Assembly (NCBI GenBank): GCA_026261815.1
Contig: JAMPIT010000230.1
Span: forward strand, 4,721,501-4,785,500
DNA length: 64,000 bases
Reading direction: 5' to 3'
Origin: Monarcha castaneiventris obscurior
Lineage: Eukaryota; Chordata; Aves; Passeriformes; Monarchidae
The position numbers and the translations under genes were made by a program. Below, piece after piece: positions 37,077 to 50,938 of the stretch (the stretch's first letter is position 1; every line of letters starts with the position of its first letter). Below the pieces are notes generated by a model. The model saw only the letters and a list, made by a program, of their open reading frames with translations. It did no database searches and was not told where the DNA came from.

Positions 37077-39858
37077 TAATGGGTTTTTAAAGGGGTTGCT
37101 TGGAGCTTCCAGAGCAGGAGTCTCTGCATGTTCCACCATGGACCATGCACCCAGTGTAGCCCTAATAAGTGTGTGGGAATCTGATCTTTCACAGGGAGGT
37201 CCACAAGTTCCTGGACTCCATTCATGGAGCCACCTTTGGGCTCGCTGACAGCCCAGTTTCCCCTGGCCACTGCTGGTGCAGCCCATCTCCAGGTAAATCC
37301 TGCAGTTTCCTCTGAAGCCTGAGAGATCAGGCTTGGCAAGGAGGGATGTCTTCTCAACCCCCTGGCATGTGGTACTGAAGTTTGCTGCAAGTGGGTGAAG
37401 GAGTGTGGCTGCTTCAGGGAAGAAGGTTCTCTTCAAAAGATGAGGAAGAAGCCAGAATATACCAAGATGAATGTGTCCATCTCTCGGGAGCATTTGTGGA
37501 GGAAACCAGGATCTTAGTTTGCTTTTGTAGCATGTGGTAGAAGGCAATAGCTCACAGCATGAGGATGGATGCAAACAAGATTTTGCTACAAAAGAAGTTT
37601 CCCAGCCATACCAAACAACTTAAGAAAGAACTCAGCAGATGCAATTCTACTTTTCCTTGGCCATATCCAAGAATGAGAAGATGACTTTGCTTTTTTTTGT
37701 CTGCAGCACAGCTCTTTGCTTTTCCTTCTGCCTTGTCATCTACCAAAGCTGGTTTATGCAGCATTTCTCATTGCATTAGGGTTTTCCTCTCCTGAAAGAT
37801 GATGCAGTGAGCATAACCGACAGCACTTGTCTGAGCTCTGCTCTGAATGATTTGCTGTAATTGGCATGTCTGTCCCTTAGCTCCACCTGTGTTATCTGAA
37901 GCATTACAGCTTTAAATTCTTACAATTTGTATAATCTATTTATTTATGGATGGTATTTCCCCCTTTATTTGTAATTTCTTGCTCTTCTTCTCACCATGGG
38001 AAAAATAACCCAAGAACTAGATAGTTCATTTGACAAACAGTGAAGTGGCTTTTTTTTTCCCAAAAGGGGTTTTGATTTGATTCACTGATTTTCTCTTTTC
38101 CTTCTTCCCTCAGAGGTTACTCTCTGTTGAGATAATCAAGATAGCTAACCAGAGAGCTTGATTGCTAGCAGACATAGCTGACTGGAAACTTAAGTAGCTA
38201 ATGCACACAAGCTTGAAAAGATCCAGAAGAAGTTGTAGGGCTCATCTTTTTACGGGAAAGGGAATTTTGTGGCTGCTCTCAGTATGAGAATTATGTGTTC
38301 TCTTATCCACACCTAACAAAAAGGACTTTAGGCTGCCAACAAAGACACCTTCTATGTAAAAAACATAAGATATGATTTTGCTCTACAAGCAGCAGCTGTG
38401 GATGACATTTTGCATGTAGAAACAAAAGCTTTCTGGGCATCTCAGGATACACTCAGACTTGCAGTGTCAGTGCATCAACAGCCCACTTTGCCACTCCACA
38501 TTCTCAGTTCATCCCATCTCCACCAAACCTGTCAGCTTTGCTGGGAGGGTTCCACCTGCAGGACTAATGGAAGGGGGAACCTGTGGCCATCAGGGTCCTC
38601 ACCTTGGCTCTGCCCCAACTCTGGCTGGCCTTTGAACAGTTCACAGGAAAGGACAGTTTTTTCACAGTGGGGGAAGACTGCACAAAATGAATTCTGAACA
38701 TTGCTCTTGCTGCTGTGTTTGTCCTTGTTGCAGCAGCACCAGCACAGAGGGAATGTCTGGGACTTCCTGCCTGACAGTGCAGAGCTGGAGTGTAACTCTG
38801 CTACTGCACCAGGCCCCAAAACAGGCAATAAACAGAATTCACTTAGTGCCTAATTATTGCATTCAGTTTTGTTCTGTTTTGAAAACATGGTCTGGAAAAC
38901 CCTGTGCAAGGAGGCCTTTTGCTTAAAGGCCAGGCAGGATTTGGCTCTTTTTTTCTGGTTTTCAGTGATGTTGGCCTCAAATTGCCTTGTTATTCGTGTC
39001 TGCAGACCAGTTATGATTAAATAGTCTTACTTTTTCAAGCAGTTTGAGACCTTCTAATGAGGTATATTTTATACAGGCTTTATTAGGGCTCTTGTTTGTA
39101 GGATATTACAATACACAGGGTTGTTGCAATGTGACTTCAGAATATGTAATGTAATTATTTGTGCTGAGTATAAATACAGTTAAGGCAATGCTATCTGTGC
39201 TGGGATAAAATGACATTATGCTGCTTTGACATTTACCAAAAAAGCCTCCTTTTTCTATATTGCATTTGCTGTGTGTCACTTGTGTTCTGCTACAACATGA
39301 CGGTAATGGATAAGAGAACAAGAAAAGCATTTTGATTTTATTTTCTAAAAAATTTGATATTTTGTATTAATAGGAGCTTTTCCCTTTGAAGCCAGGCTTC
39401 ATATCAGTTGTCATATGGTTGCTAATCTTTTCTACCAACATGTTCAAAGGAAAATTATGAGGCTAAAAAGCCATTGGGTGAAGAAGACAAAATTATATTT
39501 TTCCTGTGGCAGTAGGATTCAAAGATATAATTATCGTTTATCCTTTGTGGACATCATCAGTGTTGATAAATACAATTACATTGTTTGCCATCCCTGAACT
39601 AATTCTTAAGGCTTAGGCAAGTCAGCAGTGGAATTAATATGTTTAGCTTCTCATTAATAAGAAACAGAAATTGTCACTTAAATGCTCGATCTTACCAACA
39701 CTTTCTAGGGGTATAGTGTTTACCTTACCCTTAAAAAAGTCTACTGAAATCTGGCTGAAAGGCATCTTAAAAGTTCGTGGTCTATTTCCAAAGCAGGTGT
39801 GCAGCAGCTTAAACAAGGACATTTCTGAAACTGAAATCTTATTTTTCTCTTTTTGCAG

Positions 39859-39940
39859 GGATCCCCAGAATTTGTATCCCCCTGAGGTCAGCAATGCAAA
39901 GCTTCAGTATGCTGGTTGGGGTCCAAAAGGGCAACAGCTG
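39859..39940 (+). CDS. DPP6: DPP6 internal coding exon (beta-propeller), fourth in window
   Basis: This 82-nt exon begins with one G that completes the glycine codon split with the previous exon. It then encodes 27 residues, [20 protein letters not shown] then GPKGQQL. The [21 protein letters not shown] block is the DPP6 form; DPP10 has a different sequence before QYAAWG as I recall it. The W-G-P-G-Q-Q-L motif begins a propeller blade common to DPP4-family proteins. The acceptor is TTTTTGCAG and the donor GTAAGA at 39941, in phase 0. Human DPP6, from memory, reads PQSLDPPEV where this reads PQNLYPPEV. Confidence 0.95.
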
Positions 39941-41048
39941 GTAAGAGAAAAAACAAGTGTGCCAATGCATTTAGAGACCGTGCTGCTATTGCTTGGAAGT
40001 AAAGAAATAATAATTCCTTTTTGAATAGTTTCTTGAAACCTGTATGGTGGCTTCTAGCATTTATTTATGGTTGTTCTATCATGTAATTTATTAATAAAAT
40101 TTCCAAATATATCCATTCACTGCAAAGTAATCGTGTCTAAAAATGCAGAGAAAGAACACTTTATGAAAGCTTTTTGAGAGGATGCACCTGCTTCTCCCAA
40201 TGCTGGACACAGGACAGACTATAGAGATAATAGACAGTTTGATTTATTTAGCATCTCTTTGCTTCACAAGGGCATCTTCAGACTTACAAACTTGGCACTG
40301 GGGATATGTTAATATTAGCAGCCCAGTTTGGAGAATGCATCTCTCTATAGGAGAGGTGCCCTGAATTTGCCCTGGGGTTGTTTGCAAAATAGACAGAATT
40401 AGAAGTGGATCCTGGAAAGTTTTCAGAGCTGCTTAAAAAAAACAACCACACTACTTGTCAGGGATTCATTATATTTCATGGAGCTATTCATACTGCAACA
40501 CACTTAAAATCTCCAGTATTTTACCTCTCAGCCACTGCCATCCTGGGTGTGCCCATTTTTTCAGAGCATGCATTTCCTGGCCAGATCCCTGGCTTCATTT
40601 CCTGGTACAAATCTAATATTAAGTTTTTTCCATATTCCAAACACTCTCTTTCTACCATAACAAGAAATGAAAAGGTGGCAACATCTTTTTTGATATGGAA
40701 GCTTTATAGCAAGAAATGAGCTTTGAAAGCTCATTATAAGAGAAAATCTGGCATTTGTCTCCTGTTCCTAGTCCTCCCTTGGGGACTGTTTGTCTGTGTC
40801 CTTAACTAGATTGTTTTAAATTCTGTGATTTAAAAAACAGCAGTAGGACTCATTATAATTGCAAGTCTGAAAATCGGGTTGGAGAAAACATAACAGGAAC
40901 ACAGGAACAGGAAACTCTTTCCTCTGCTCCATCAGGAAAATTGTGTTTGAGCTTCATTGACCTCAAATCTGATCAGAGAGAAGATGCAGCAGCCTTTACT
41001 GCTATGGAAAATGTCTTCTGAGGAGCTCTTTGCTTTCATTGCACGCAG

Positions 41049-41115
41049 CTGGAAGGGACCTTACACATCACGTTGTTCCAATCCCCCCACCATGTGTAGG
41101 GAATACCTTTAGGAC
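41049..41115 (-). mobile_element. CR1 LINE 3' scrap, antisense
   Basis: On the + strand 'gctggaagggaccttacacatcacgttgttccaatccccccaccatgtgtaggga' parallels the reverse-oriented CR1 end ('ggttggaagggaccttaaagatcatctagttccaaccccctgccatgggcaggga'). Only about 65 bp are recognisable. Confidence 0.65.
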
Positions 41116-41723
41116 ATGGCAAACAAAAGCCAAAACATTTTTTCCTTCACTGCTCGCTAGCTCTATTTTAAGTCTGACGAACCGAGTTTCACAAAGTGTG
41201 ACAAAAACTACATCTGCTAATTAAAAGCTAATATTGAGTGGCATTGGTCACGTTCTTCACCACACAAGTGAATCTTCCTTCCTTTAACAGAGTTTTGGGT
41301 GAACTTTTGTGCCCTCAGCGCCTGTGGCCGCAGCTTGTTGCTGACTCACGCCCATGCTCATTTTACCAAGCTGAAGGGCTGCACCTAATTTCCACCTTGG
41401 AAAGAAGAATTAATGAGATCTTATACCAAAGCTGAGATGACCAATTTACTGCCTCCATTGCCTTCCCTACCAAAGTAAAATAACCACACAGAAAGGAAAA
41501 ATCTTCATATCAAAATAGACAAATTATATCTCCAACAGGACAGTATATGCAGACCAAGAGAAGAAAAGTCTTCTTTACTCCAGACTTTATCATTTAATGC
41601 CCAAGTAGCTGATACCAATTTCCACCATATTTTATTAAGAAATTTTCAGTAAAAACTCAAAGCCTTAAGAATTCCTGTAGACATCAAGTTTCATACAAGT
41701 TCCTTCTGTGGGGTACATGCTAT

Positions 41724-41738
41724 ACATATATATATATA
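41724..41738 (+). repeat. Short (AT)n run
   Basis: About seven AT units sit in CATATATATATATAGG. Confidence 0.9.
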
Positions 41739-44700
41739 GGCACCTTTAAAAATCCTTGTGGTTGTTGAATTCCATATGAATCTTGGAAATAACTTGCTAC
41801 AGCAAACTTGTTCTGCGTGCTTATTTTTTCTTTTTTTTTTTTTTCTTTTTTGCTTCCAAATATGTAAAATTATTGGCCCATAATTGAGCTCTATTCCCTG
41901 TTCTTGCATTTGGAATCAGGGTAGGTGAGGAGCAACTCACTGGTAGTTTAAGCATTATTTTTTCATTCCTCTAATATGTGTGCCTTTTTGCCCTTTTCTT
42001 TGCCAGTCATTTACCTTGAAATAAAATTATAGCTGTAGTTTATAAAATAAACATGCTCTTACATACATCAGTATAATCTTTTTATATCTAATGATCAGCA
42101 GAGAATTGCCAGAGAAAAAAAGAGAAGCTTTTAAAATAAGAAAAGAAAAACCTACAAGCATTATAAATGAGATCTAGAAATACACCATGTTCGCTGTTCT
42201 GTATTTCAGGACTAATTGGGTTACTCAGAATATAATTGCCAGTGAAACTCTTGTCACCTTCTGTGGAGATGCAAAGACAGAGAAAAATTAAAGTCTATTA
42301 AAATTTGATAGTGGGAATGTGTTTGCCAAATGTACACTGAGTTGTGTTGCAGGAGAAGGAGGGAAAATATGCTGAGTGGGAGGGAAAGGAGTAACTGGGA
42401 AGTACAGGTCAGCTCCCCTGGTTCCAGGAGGTTCCTGACTGTGTTTGGGGGGGGTCCTACAGCAGCAATTAGGAGCCCGAGTGTGTCAGCCCTGGTGCTG
42501 CACACAGCAGCAGCCTCTGGGCAAAGGCTCAATCCAATTTCATGCTGTATCTCCCAGGAAAGGTGGGAGTGAAGGGCAAGTGGGTTTTGCATCACCTTGA
42601 AGATACCCCAATTTTCAGGAAATAGAAAAGCTTTCCCCTTGAAATCTCCTGGTTTGTTCTTTTTTGGCAACACAAAGGAGAGGCAGGGCAGGAGAGTAAG
42701 AGGGCTTGGTTCCAAGATTTTTATTCTTTTTGTAGCTTCTATTTCATCCTTCCTAGGGGAACTTTGGGTTGCTGTGCCTGACCTCTTTCTCTCTTGCATG
42801 TCTAATCATTCAAAAAAGAAACAAATCTGAAATAGAAGGAGCCTGAATGATCTTCATTCTCTGCGATTAAAATTATAGTGGAATATTCCCAGGAGCAATT
42901 TTCTATTTATCTTGCTTTATTTTGTCCTTTCTCATTAAATTATATGCCAATTTTTGGGTGATTAACTCCTCAGAGCATGGTTCTTGACTTCTTCCTAGCC
43001 TGCAGAATACCACACATGCCAACTGAGCTGTTCAAATAATGGCAGGTATTGGATCTGAGAAAATCTGTCAGAAGATCAGAATGCAAAAAAAGCTCTCACT
43101 TCTGGCATCTCAGAAAAATGCTTCAGCTTTTCTGTGATCTCAGCCAAAGACCTGACAAATAAAGTCTCACAAAGCTGTTGGAAGAATGGGGCCCTCACCA
43201 GTGTGAGCTCCAGAGTCATTAGAAAGAGAGGCACTAATTTCAATGCAAGAGGGAACACATTCCCCAAATCCGGCTGTTAATGAAGGGCTCATTCCTCTCA
43301 TTTGTCCTACAGAGTGAGTCATCATTTATGCTTTTATAGAATAAGTGAAAACCACTGTTAACTTGGAATAGCCGTGTGATATATTCACTATTTGTGGGTG
43401 TAAATGACTATGCAAAATGCCTATGGGAAAAATCCATCCTTTCCAGGGTGCACCTGACAGCCCAAAGTCACGCTTAGTATTCAGTTTCATCAGCCCACTG
43501 GCCTTCAGTATGGTGCTTGGTGTATTTTTAGTGAACAGACTGTACTATCCTCAGTTTGTGTGATACTTTCCAGCAATATGAGGCTGTGGGTGGCATGACA
43601 GGACTGCAAGAAAGTGTTATTCTGTACCTTTGTCCTGTTCTGGATGTGCTTATCTGCACAAGAATCTTCACTCCTTGGATTTCTTGTCTTATTCTGATCA
43701 TGCCATCTATGACTCAACAGCTACCCACTTCTGATTTTGCCACCAAAAAATAAAAACCTTCTGTTAATTGATCTTATTGGAATATTTTACCAGTTTCATC
43801 ATGTTCCATCTCATGTTCCAAGGCTCTGCCCACATCCCGAGAGCTCACGTAATGTTCCCGTGATACATTTGCCCCAACAGTATCTAAGAAAAGGTTAATA
43901 GTGCCTCTGATCCTCAACTCAGCTTCATAAAACTTGTGTGGCTGACAGGCCTGGACCTGTCTATTTATCAGGAAAAGTAAGTGCAGTGTGAAGAGGTTTC
44001 CTTTGTTGTTTTGCTTGGCAGCACAGCCGAAGTCAGGCAGTGCTTCAGGAGTAAGAGACTGTCCAGTGCATGTCTGTAGCTGAGGTGCTCAAGGAATCCA
44101 ATAAACCCAAAGCTTTCAGGAGGTTTTTATTTAAGTTATCCCAAAATGAGCACATCCAGGTTCAAAGTATTTGCATTAAGCACAAGCTGGGGATATCCAT
44201 GGGCCCTAGTGCCAAAAGGAAGGAGGAAGCAGGAGGCCTGCTGTAATAAAATGCAGTGAATATTTGTCTGCATTGACAGCACTAAATACAGTTCACAGGA
44301 GCTGTTCAACTCCAATTTCAAAAGCAGAAGCACTTCTGCTGTGCTGCTGTTTTCCTTTTTTTTCAAAATCAGAATCTGTAACCGTCCTGACAGGTATTAA
44401 TGGTAATGGTGACACTTCAGTTGCTGGGGGAAGCAGTTTTGCACAACTTTAGAGGCAGCAGTTATAATTCTAAAAGATATCTCTCATAGATCATAGTATT
44501 TATTCTTCTACAAAGAGAAACATTTTTTTAAGGTTCTCCTGACCAGTCAGTCTTTTACTGTTTACGCAGTATTTTAAATACCTAAAACATGCAGAAAGAG
44601 GTTGGGGTTGCTGGAAGTTCTGTATGCCCTGGCACTTACTGCAGCCCCACAGAAGGGTCAAGACACGTTTTTCCTGCATTCATAGGCCATGAGCCTTTTT

Positions 44701-47700
44701 CAGTGTCAACTCTTTTTGGAGCAGGAACTATCTCTTATTCTTGTCGACTGTGCTGCAATCAAGTTTATAATTGGTTCTAAGGTAACAGAAGTTAAGTTTC
44801 ACAGCAGGTGCAGAAGATGCAATAAGAAATCTCTATTTCAGGGAAATGCAAATGCCAGGAAAAAAAAAAGGAGTAGTGATTCTTTCAGCCTCTACCGTGT
44901 TAGGGGTTTGAAGGTGCCTTCAAACAGTGAATGCTAATGCTGGTAAACAGCTTATTGTCATAAATACTGCTGTTTTAAAAAATACAAGATGATTAAGAGA
45001 AACATCAGGTTTTTTTAATACATAAAACATTTGAATGATAGATCCTGCTGCACATGACCAGAACCTATCCATCTCCCTTACGCTTTTTTTGGGGTTTTTT
45101 TTAGTGCTCTAGTACAATGTTTTCAATGTTTTGCCAAGTAGGATATTTAGATGCAAAAAAAAAAAAAAAGCTGGTTAAGTGATGACACCTGGAACTAAAT
45201 TGGAGTGACTCCTCTAATTAGAAGTTTTTTCCTTGCCTGAATTTGTGCCTGTCATGCCAGCTTAGTTCCAGGCAAAGGGCTGCACAGATATCAAGGGAAG
45301 AGGACCATTTTCACAGGAGGCACTGAATTATCTGCTGTTGCTCCTATTCCAGCTGGGCTTTTGAACTGCTCTGTGTATAATTGCCGTAGGTCTATTTGTC
45401 TCCACCATTCTTTCATAGATTTTTGCATCATTATTTTCAAGCTGCTGTTCCCTCACCTTTTATTTTTGCAATGACATCTGAATCAATATTTAGCTGTGGT
45501 CTGCTGTATGTAATTATTCTGGCTTGCTTATCTTGCTAGTTGCAAGGAAAAAAAGCTTCTGCCCTGTCTCCTTCTCCCCCCGCCATCCCCAAAGTCTATG
45601 TAAGCCCTATTTAAGCATAGTGAGGGATATTCAGGCAGATTTTAATATGGTCCCTGCATTCTGGAAATGCAAGACTTTCAGCATAATAATGTGCCATCTC
45701 CTCATGCCCTTCTCCAATGTCAGAATACGAATTTTTTTAAGGAAATGTCAGTGAGATATATTACACATATGCTGAGCACCTGGACAGGTTGCTCCTTTCC
45801 CCTCTCCCCTTGCTTTATTCAAATAATTCCACTGGAAAATCGTTGTGTTTAGGTTTTGTTTTGTTTCTTGGTTTGTGTTTCTTTTTTCTTTTGATGCTCT
45901 CTCTTTGGTTACAGTGGTAGCAGTGTCCTATTTTTAACTTTGCACATCCGTGTCATTCCTTTGTTACCCTTGGGCTTGGTGGTGGGTCCTCATTCCCCAA
46001 AGGGAGGATTTTGCACACTCAGTGTTATGTTCTTTGCTGAGAGATTGTCACATCCCTTCCCCTCCCAGCATCCTTGGTACTGCATCTTCCTCAGTGGCAA
46101 AAGAGCAAGGTATTTAAGATAATTGAAGGTGCTGCAACAAATGTTACTGAAAGAAGGTGTAGGTGATTTTATTTAAAATAAGATGTTGCTCTTTCTGTGG
46201 GCGTGAAAGATTTCAGCAGACAAAATTAAATTGATTATTTGCCATAGAAGTTTCACCAATAAATCAGAAAGTAACTGCCCTTACACCCAAATATGAGACA
46301 TAGGATGATGTGTGCATTTCTCCTGGTGGTGAGACACTCCCACAGGCTTCCTCTGTGATTTCTTATATGTCACTTTGTTTTCTGGTGATGTTACAGCAAT
46401 GGATTCCTACCTGTAAATGGACTTGCAGAACTGATGCATTAAATGTTGCAGACGTTCACAGTCTGCGTTAAGGAAACTGCGTTTGTACTTACAAGAAATG
46501 CATATATCCGTGGATTTACTAGCCTAGAGGAACTCACCATCTTGCTCCTGTACAAGGAAAGCACTGAATTATCTTTCTTTATATGTTACCGCATTTCCTC
46601 ACCTGCTGCTGTACAATATTCCTAGCAGTAAAACACTCCAGCACTGGGTCAGTTTCACTGAAAGTAATTCCCTCATATTACAGCAATTTCTCAAAATTCA
46701 GTTGAGATTTATGAGTATCCAACAACTCTTTTTTTAAGGGCAGTTTTCATTTCAGAGATCTAACTGCCAAAAGCATCTTCTTGTCTGTGCATAAGGATTC
46801 CTGACATCTCACAAATCAGTGGTTGGTGGGTGATGTCCATTGAAATACGTGCCTATGAAAAGTGTTGGTCTTGAACACTGCCATGAAAAGAGTTACCTGT
46901 TACTTTAGATAGCAGCAGTCATTGCTGAGAGTGTGGTGAAGTGACAGACACTGGGATGCTGCAAGCAGGACTGAGCAGTGACACCCGAGGGACCATGGAG
47001 TGTCCCACCTTGGCTTGTGGTGCTCCTGCCCCAGAAACTGCCACTCACCAGAGAGATGAGGAAACATCATGAAAAATTCTGTTAGGTCTCCTCCTCAGCC
47101 GCTGGAATAGGTGTTGAGTGTTTCTACAGCCAAGCTTCTAATTAGAGAGGAATATTGCAGTGACCAGCTCACTGTCCAAGGTCGGATGTGCCCCTGGAGG
47201 AATCCTGAATCCCAATTGTCAGCTTCTTTATGCTGACACAAATAATCTCTGTGCTCTTCTTAGTCAGGTATTCTTTCTATAACACAATAAAGTATTTTAA
47301 ATGGAGCACTGTATCATCTCACATTAAATAATCTAATTTATAGTCATGCCCTACATAACCATCAGAGATATTAGGTTATAGAATACAAGATAATCCATCA
47401 AGCAGAACTTAAAAGCAGAATCAGAGTTCCATACTAAATGGTACATTTACTATTACATTCTTTTATATAACAAGGCAGTTATAAATTAAAATAACCCCAT
47501 TAGAATACAGGGCAATGAAATACAAGCAGACATGGTTCTTTCTCTTTGTTGAGGTGAAACAAACCCTCCTTTCTTCCCTGAAGAACAGAAAATAGGACAG
47601 CACATTTTTCTTTAAACATATATTTTTAAATCTCCAGATTTGTGATAATTGTTTATTTGGCTGTACTTTGGCAGATTCTAGGTGTGATTAGAATCTGTGC

Positions 47701-48034
47701 ATGTTGTGGTCTAACCTCCTCACAGAATACAAATGGAAATGCACAGCATTTGTAACGATGCAATGTCGGAAATGTAAAAAAGCTGGTAGAAAACTGAGAA
47801 GAATATTAATGCACTGAAGAACTTAAACTGGGGGAATCAAGAGGGAAAATCTCTTCTGTACCCAGTTTAAAAGGAAAAATTTTGGGAATGTGTCTCCATA
47901 TCATAGAAATCTCTCATTACTTCTCCAGTCCATTATGTGGGACTTTATCTTGAGTATTAGTTTTGACAATTTTGGATTGTCTAAAGACATTTAAACCTAC
48001 AAGATCTTAAAAACGCTACTGATTTCCTAAGAGA

Positions 48035-48445
48035 AAATCCAAGTGGGATACTTCCAAGCAAGTTTCTGAACAGGCCAAAGTCAGCTGTCCTGAATTCCAG
48101 GGCTTAATACTTTTCTTGCCATATTTCCTCTTGCAGTCCTGAACTTCATCACCTCGTGGTGTGTGCAGCATCAGCTGCTCCCAGGTTTCACCTTGCCCTG
48201 CAATTCTTCCTGGTTTGAAAGCGTGAAGTCCAGTAGAGCATCTCCCTTCATCAGCTCCTTCATCCCCTGTGTCAGGACAAATGCCCTCCACAGACCTCCT
48301 GGGTTATCGTGCTCATGTTGTTGACCCTCCAGGAGTTAAGGGTTAAGGTCCCCCTTTAGGATCAGGGTGTTTGAATGTGAGGCTTCTTTCATTTCTATGA
48401 ATAAGGGCTCATCTCCTTCTTCTTAACGAGCCAGCTGGTAACAGA
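48035..48445 (-). pseudogene. CR1 ORF2 relic: end of endonuclease domain and linker, antisense
   Basis: On the minus strand 'cacattcaaacaccctgatcctaaagggggacctta' corresponds to the conserved 'caaacaccctggtcctcatgggggacttcaa' of the CR1 endonuclease region. Further along, GDALLDFTLSNQEELQGKVK matches the usual block before the catalytic SDH of the endonuclease. 'gtgatgaagttcaggactgcaagagg' and 'cagctgactttggcctgttcagaaacttgcttgga' then match the region between endonuclease and reverse transcriptase. The reading frame is interrupted, and the segment expected to carry the SDH motif is short and altered. It is an internal piece with neither CR1 end, so it is a dead copy. A 91-codon frame (48016-48291, minus) covers part of it. 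Confidence 0.75.
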
Positions 48446-50644
48446 TGCTCCCACTGCTCCTTTCCTTCCTCCACCCATACCCACATCCTACAAGGTGATC
48501 ACCTCCCCCAGCACCAGAGAGAAGTCACCTCCAGACCTGGAGAGCCACATCCTCTCTTGGAAACCCTTAAGACACTGTTCTAGAGCTCTGGACACTGTTC
48601 ATGGATATAGGAAATGTTTCTTTATTTGAAGACATGAAGGAATGCTTTTCCATTCTCTCTGACATTTTAGTCACTTTGTTGATCGCATGTGATGAAAGCA
48701 AAATTAAGTTCTTAATGGTTATTTTACAAGATATATTGGCAGTTTCCAAGCTATGTGGCTAAAATCAGGAGATCTGCATGATTTACTAGTGGTGACTCTT
48801 CTACACTTCCTTTCCCAAACATGCCATCAACACCACCAAAGGCAGCAGATTTTTTGTCTGACTTTTGCAGTGATTCTGGTGGTGTCCATTGCACAAACAA
48901 TTGCATTTCTTTTCATTGCACAGATTTCCATGCAGCTAAGCTCTTACACCACTGGAATCAGATGTGTTCAAGTCTTCCAACTCCAGTGAAAAGTCATGAA
49001 TATTGGTTTTGACGTGTTCATAGAACAGCAGGATTCTTACATGCATCAATTTGCACTACTGTATTCTCTGGCTGCAGTAGTCCCCTGGGATTTTTAAGCT
49101 CTCTGTCCTGCAAGCTTCCCTGCAGAATTATTTTAAACAGGTGTAGTCCTCACTTTGTTGTAAATATTACCTTTGCCTATGTCTCAGCAAGGTAAATTTG
49201 AATTAAACTAAGCTTTATCTCTTTGTGGCATACATTCAGAAACTGCTATGTCTTCTAAATCCCTGGTGTCTTAAGGAGTTAGCGTCTTCCTTTGAATTAA
49301 AACAAAGATAAACCCTGGTATAAAAAACTGAAACTGTAGTCTTTTCTGTCAATTATTTATTAAGATGTGATTCTCTGCAACGTGCTGATTGTGTGGAAGA
49401 GTTTCATTGTTTCATCACTGGTCTTAATAATGACATTTTCATTTTCTGAAGAAAAAAAATTGATTTCAAAATTCTTTATCTCACTCTTACATCATAATTA
49501 CTATCTGTCTCTTTCCTAAATTATGAACATGAACCAATTGATGGAGAGAATGAAAACATTTTGAAATTTTTTGTCCTGCATTTTTTTATCAGTGCTATCG
49601 AACTATATTTAAATGGCAACAAGAAAAGTCTAATTAAAATACTAGATCTTATTATGTAAGCTGACTGGTGAGGAGCAGTTTATGGTTTTATTACCCTTTT
49701 TGAAGAACTGATAAGAGCTGGTGTAATCACATCATATGCATTAGGAAAAACACTAATGACAGAATACATTAATGACAGCTATTTGAACATCAAAGTTTGC
49801 ATTTTATGAGGCTCAAAAGAAGAAATTGGCAGAGGATTCATTAAATAATGCATAATCTATCAGCAACAAGCTTTAGAACTGATTTTGAATTGATCACACA
49901 TTTTTCTGCTGAAGTTGATGTAAGAGCAATAACTGCAAAATGCCAAGACCTTTCTGGTACAATGCTCGTCACACTTCCTTGATATCACGAAATGAAAACA
50001 CAATTATTGTATCTGCTTCAAGATGCTACATGGATGAGGACAAGCCCACGCTAATTGTGTGTGGTACAGACAGGTTTTAACTTGAACAAACAGCAGGGAA
50101 TCTCTCTCTCTGCAGCTTTTCATTTTCACAGTCCTCAGCTTCCAGTTTTCATCTGACAGCATGAAAACAAAACCAGCTTAAGAAGGGATATCTCCAAAAC
50201 ATTTGGATGGAATTAAAGAGCACTGGAAATGGTGGAGAGAAGGGAGAGGTCTCTGTGTGTGTGCATACTAGGAAGGGTTTGATCAAAATCAAATCTACTT
50301 GTGTCCATGAACTGACATTTCCAAACCCCATTTACAAGCTGTGGCTCTGTTACAGACCTCAGCCAGCTACTTAGCATATAAATAAAGACATAAGACTTTT
50401 CCAATTCCTGAACATATTGGTAAGATAAATCTGTGTATTTTCCAGAGGCTTTCCGATCAATGTGATGAATAACATCATATAAATATGTAGATAGTTAATA
50501 TAGAGCTCAGCACAAAACATTCCTGTTGTTGAAACCCAAAAGAAAATGAACAGGAGTCAGACTATTCTAAGGAAGTATCTTATGCTGAAAAGTTTAAAAA
50601 AAAGTCCTGGATTAAAGGGACTTTAAATCCCCTTGTGGGATTAT

Positions 50645-50938
50645 TGTGGTGGATTGCCAACCAAGCTGCTCTATCACTCCCTCTCCCCAGTGGGCATGGG
50701 GGAGAAAATTCTGTGAAAATCCCATGGGTGGAGTTAAGGACAGAGGGATCACTCACCAGTTGCCATCAGGGCAAAACAGACTCAAAATGGGGACATCAAT
50801 TTGATAATTTGCCATCAATTGTAACAAAATTGTGACAGTGAGAAACAAAACAAAATCAATCACACCTTCCCTTCCTCTCCCTCCTCCTCCACTGACCACG
50901 GTGTCTGCAAGGCTGTTTCCCTCGTATTTTCTCACACA
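50645..50938 (-). mobile_element. Partial avian ERV LTR, antisense (3' part)
   Basis: The + strand text 'tgtggtggattgccaaccaagctgctctatcactccctc', 'gggagaaaatt', 'ggtggagttaaggacagagggatcactcaccagttgcc' and 'ggcaaaacagactcaaa' is the reverse complement of the R/U5 part of a common bird endogenous retrovirus LTR. On the minus strand the element ends in CCACCA/CA at 50645. The far end stops near 50938 without a recognisable 5' terminus, so the copy is truncated. No retroviral coding sequence adjoins it. The family name would need a repeat library. Confidence 0.7.

Larger units (their letters stand above)
23528..39858 (+). other. DPP6: DPP6 intron, 16331 bp
   Basis: This intron runs from donor GTAAGC to acceptor TTTTTCTCTTTTTGCAG ending at 39858. 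Recognised content is CR1 pieces at 23.8-24.2 (sense), 24.8-25.0 (antisense), 33.9 and 36.9 kb (sense), an LTR fragment at 33.45 kb, an MIR-like relic at 29.64 kb, a CA repeat, T/G-rich tracts near 25.9 kb and a hairpin at 27618-27657. The rest shows no gene. GC-richer patches at 26.3-27.4, 28.6-29.2 and 38.4-38.85 kb contain only short, mutually overlapping frames. Confidence 0.88.

Noticed and set aside
42254..42799. 181-codon open frame on the minus strand
   Set aside because: Its composition looks random, with no recognisable domain, and other frames on both strands are also open across this GC-richer patch. I treat it as chance, though a database search would settle it.
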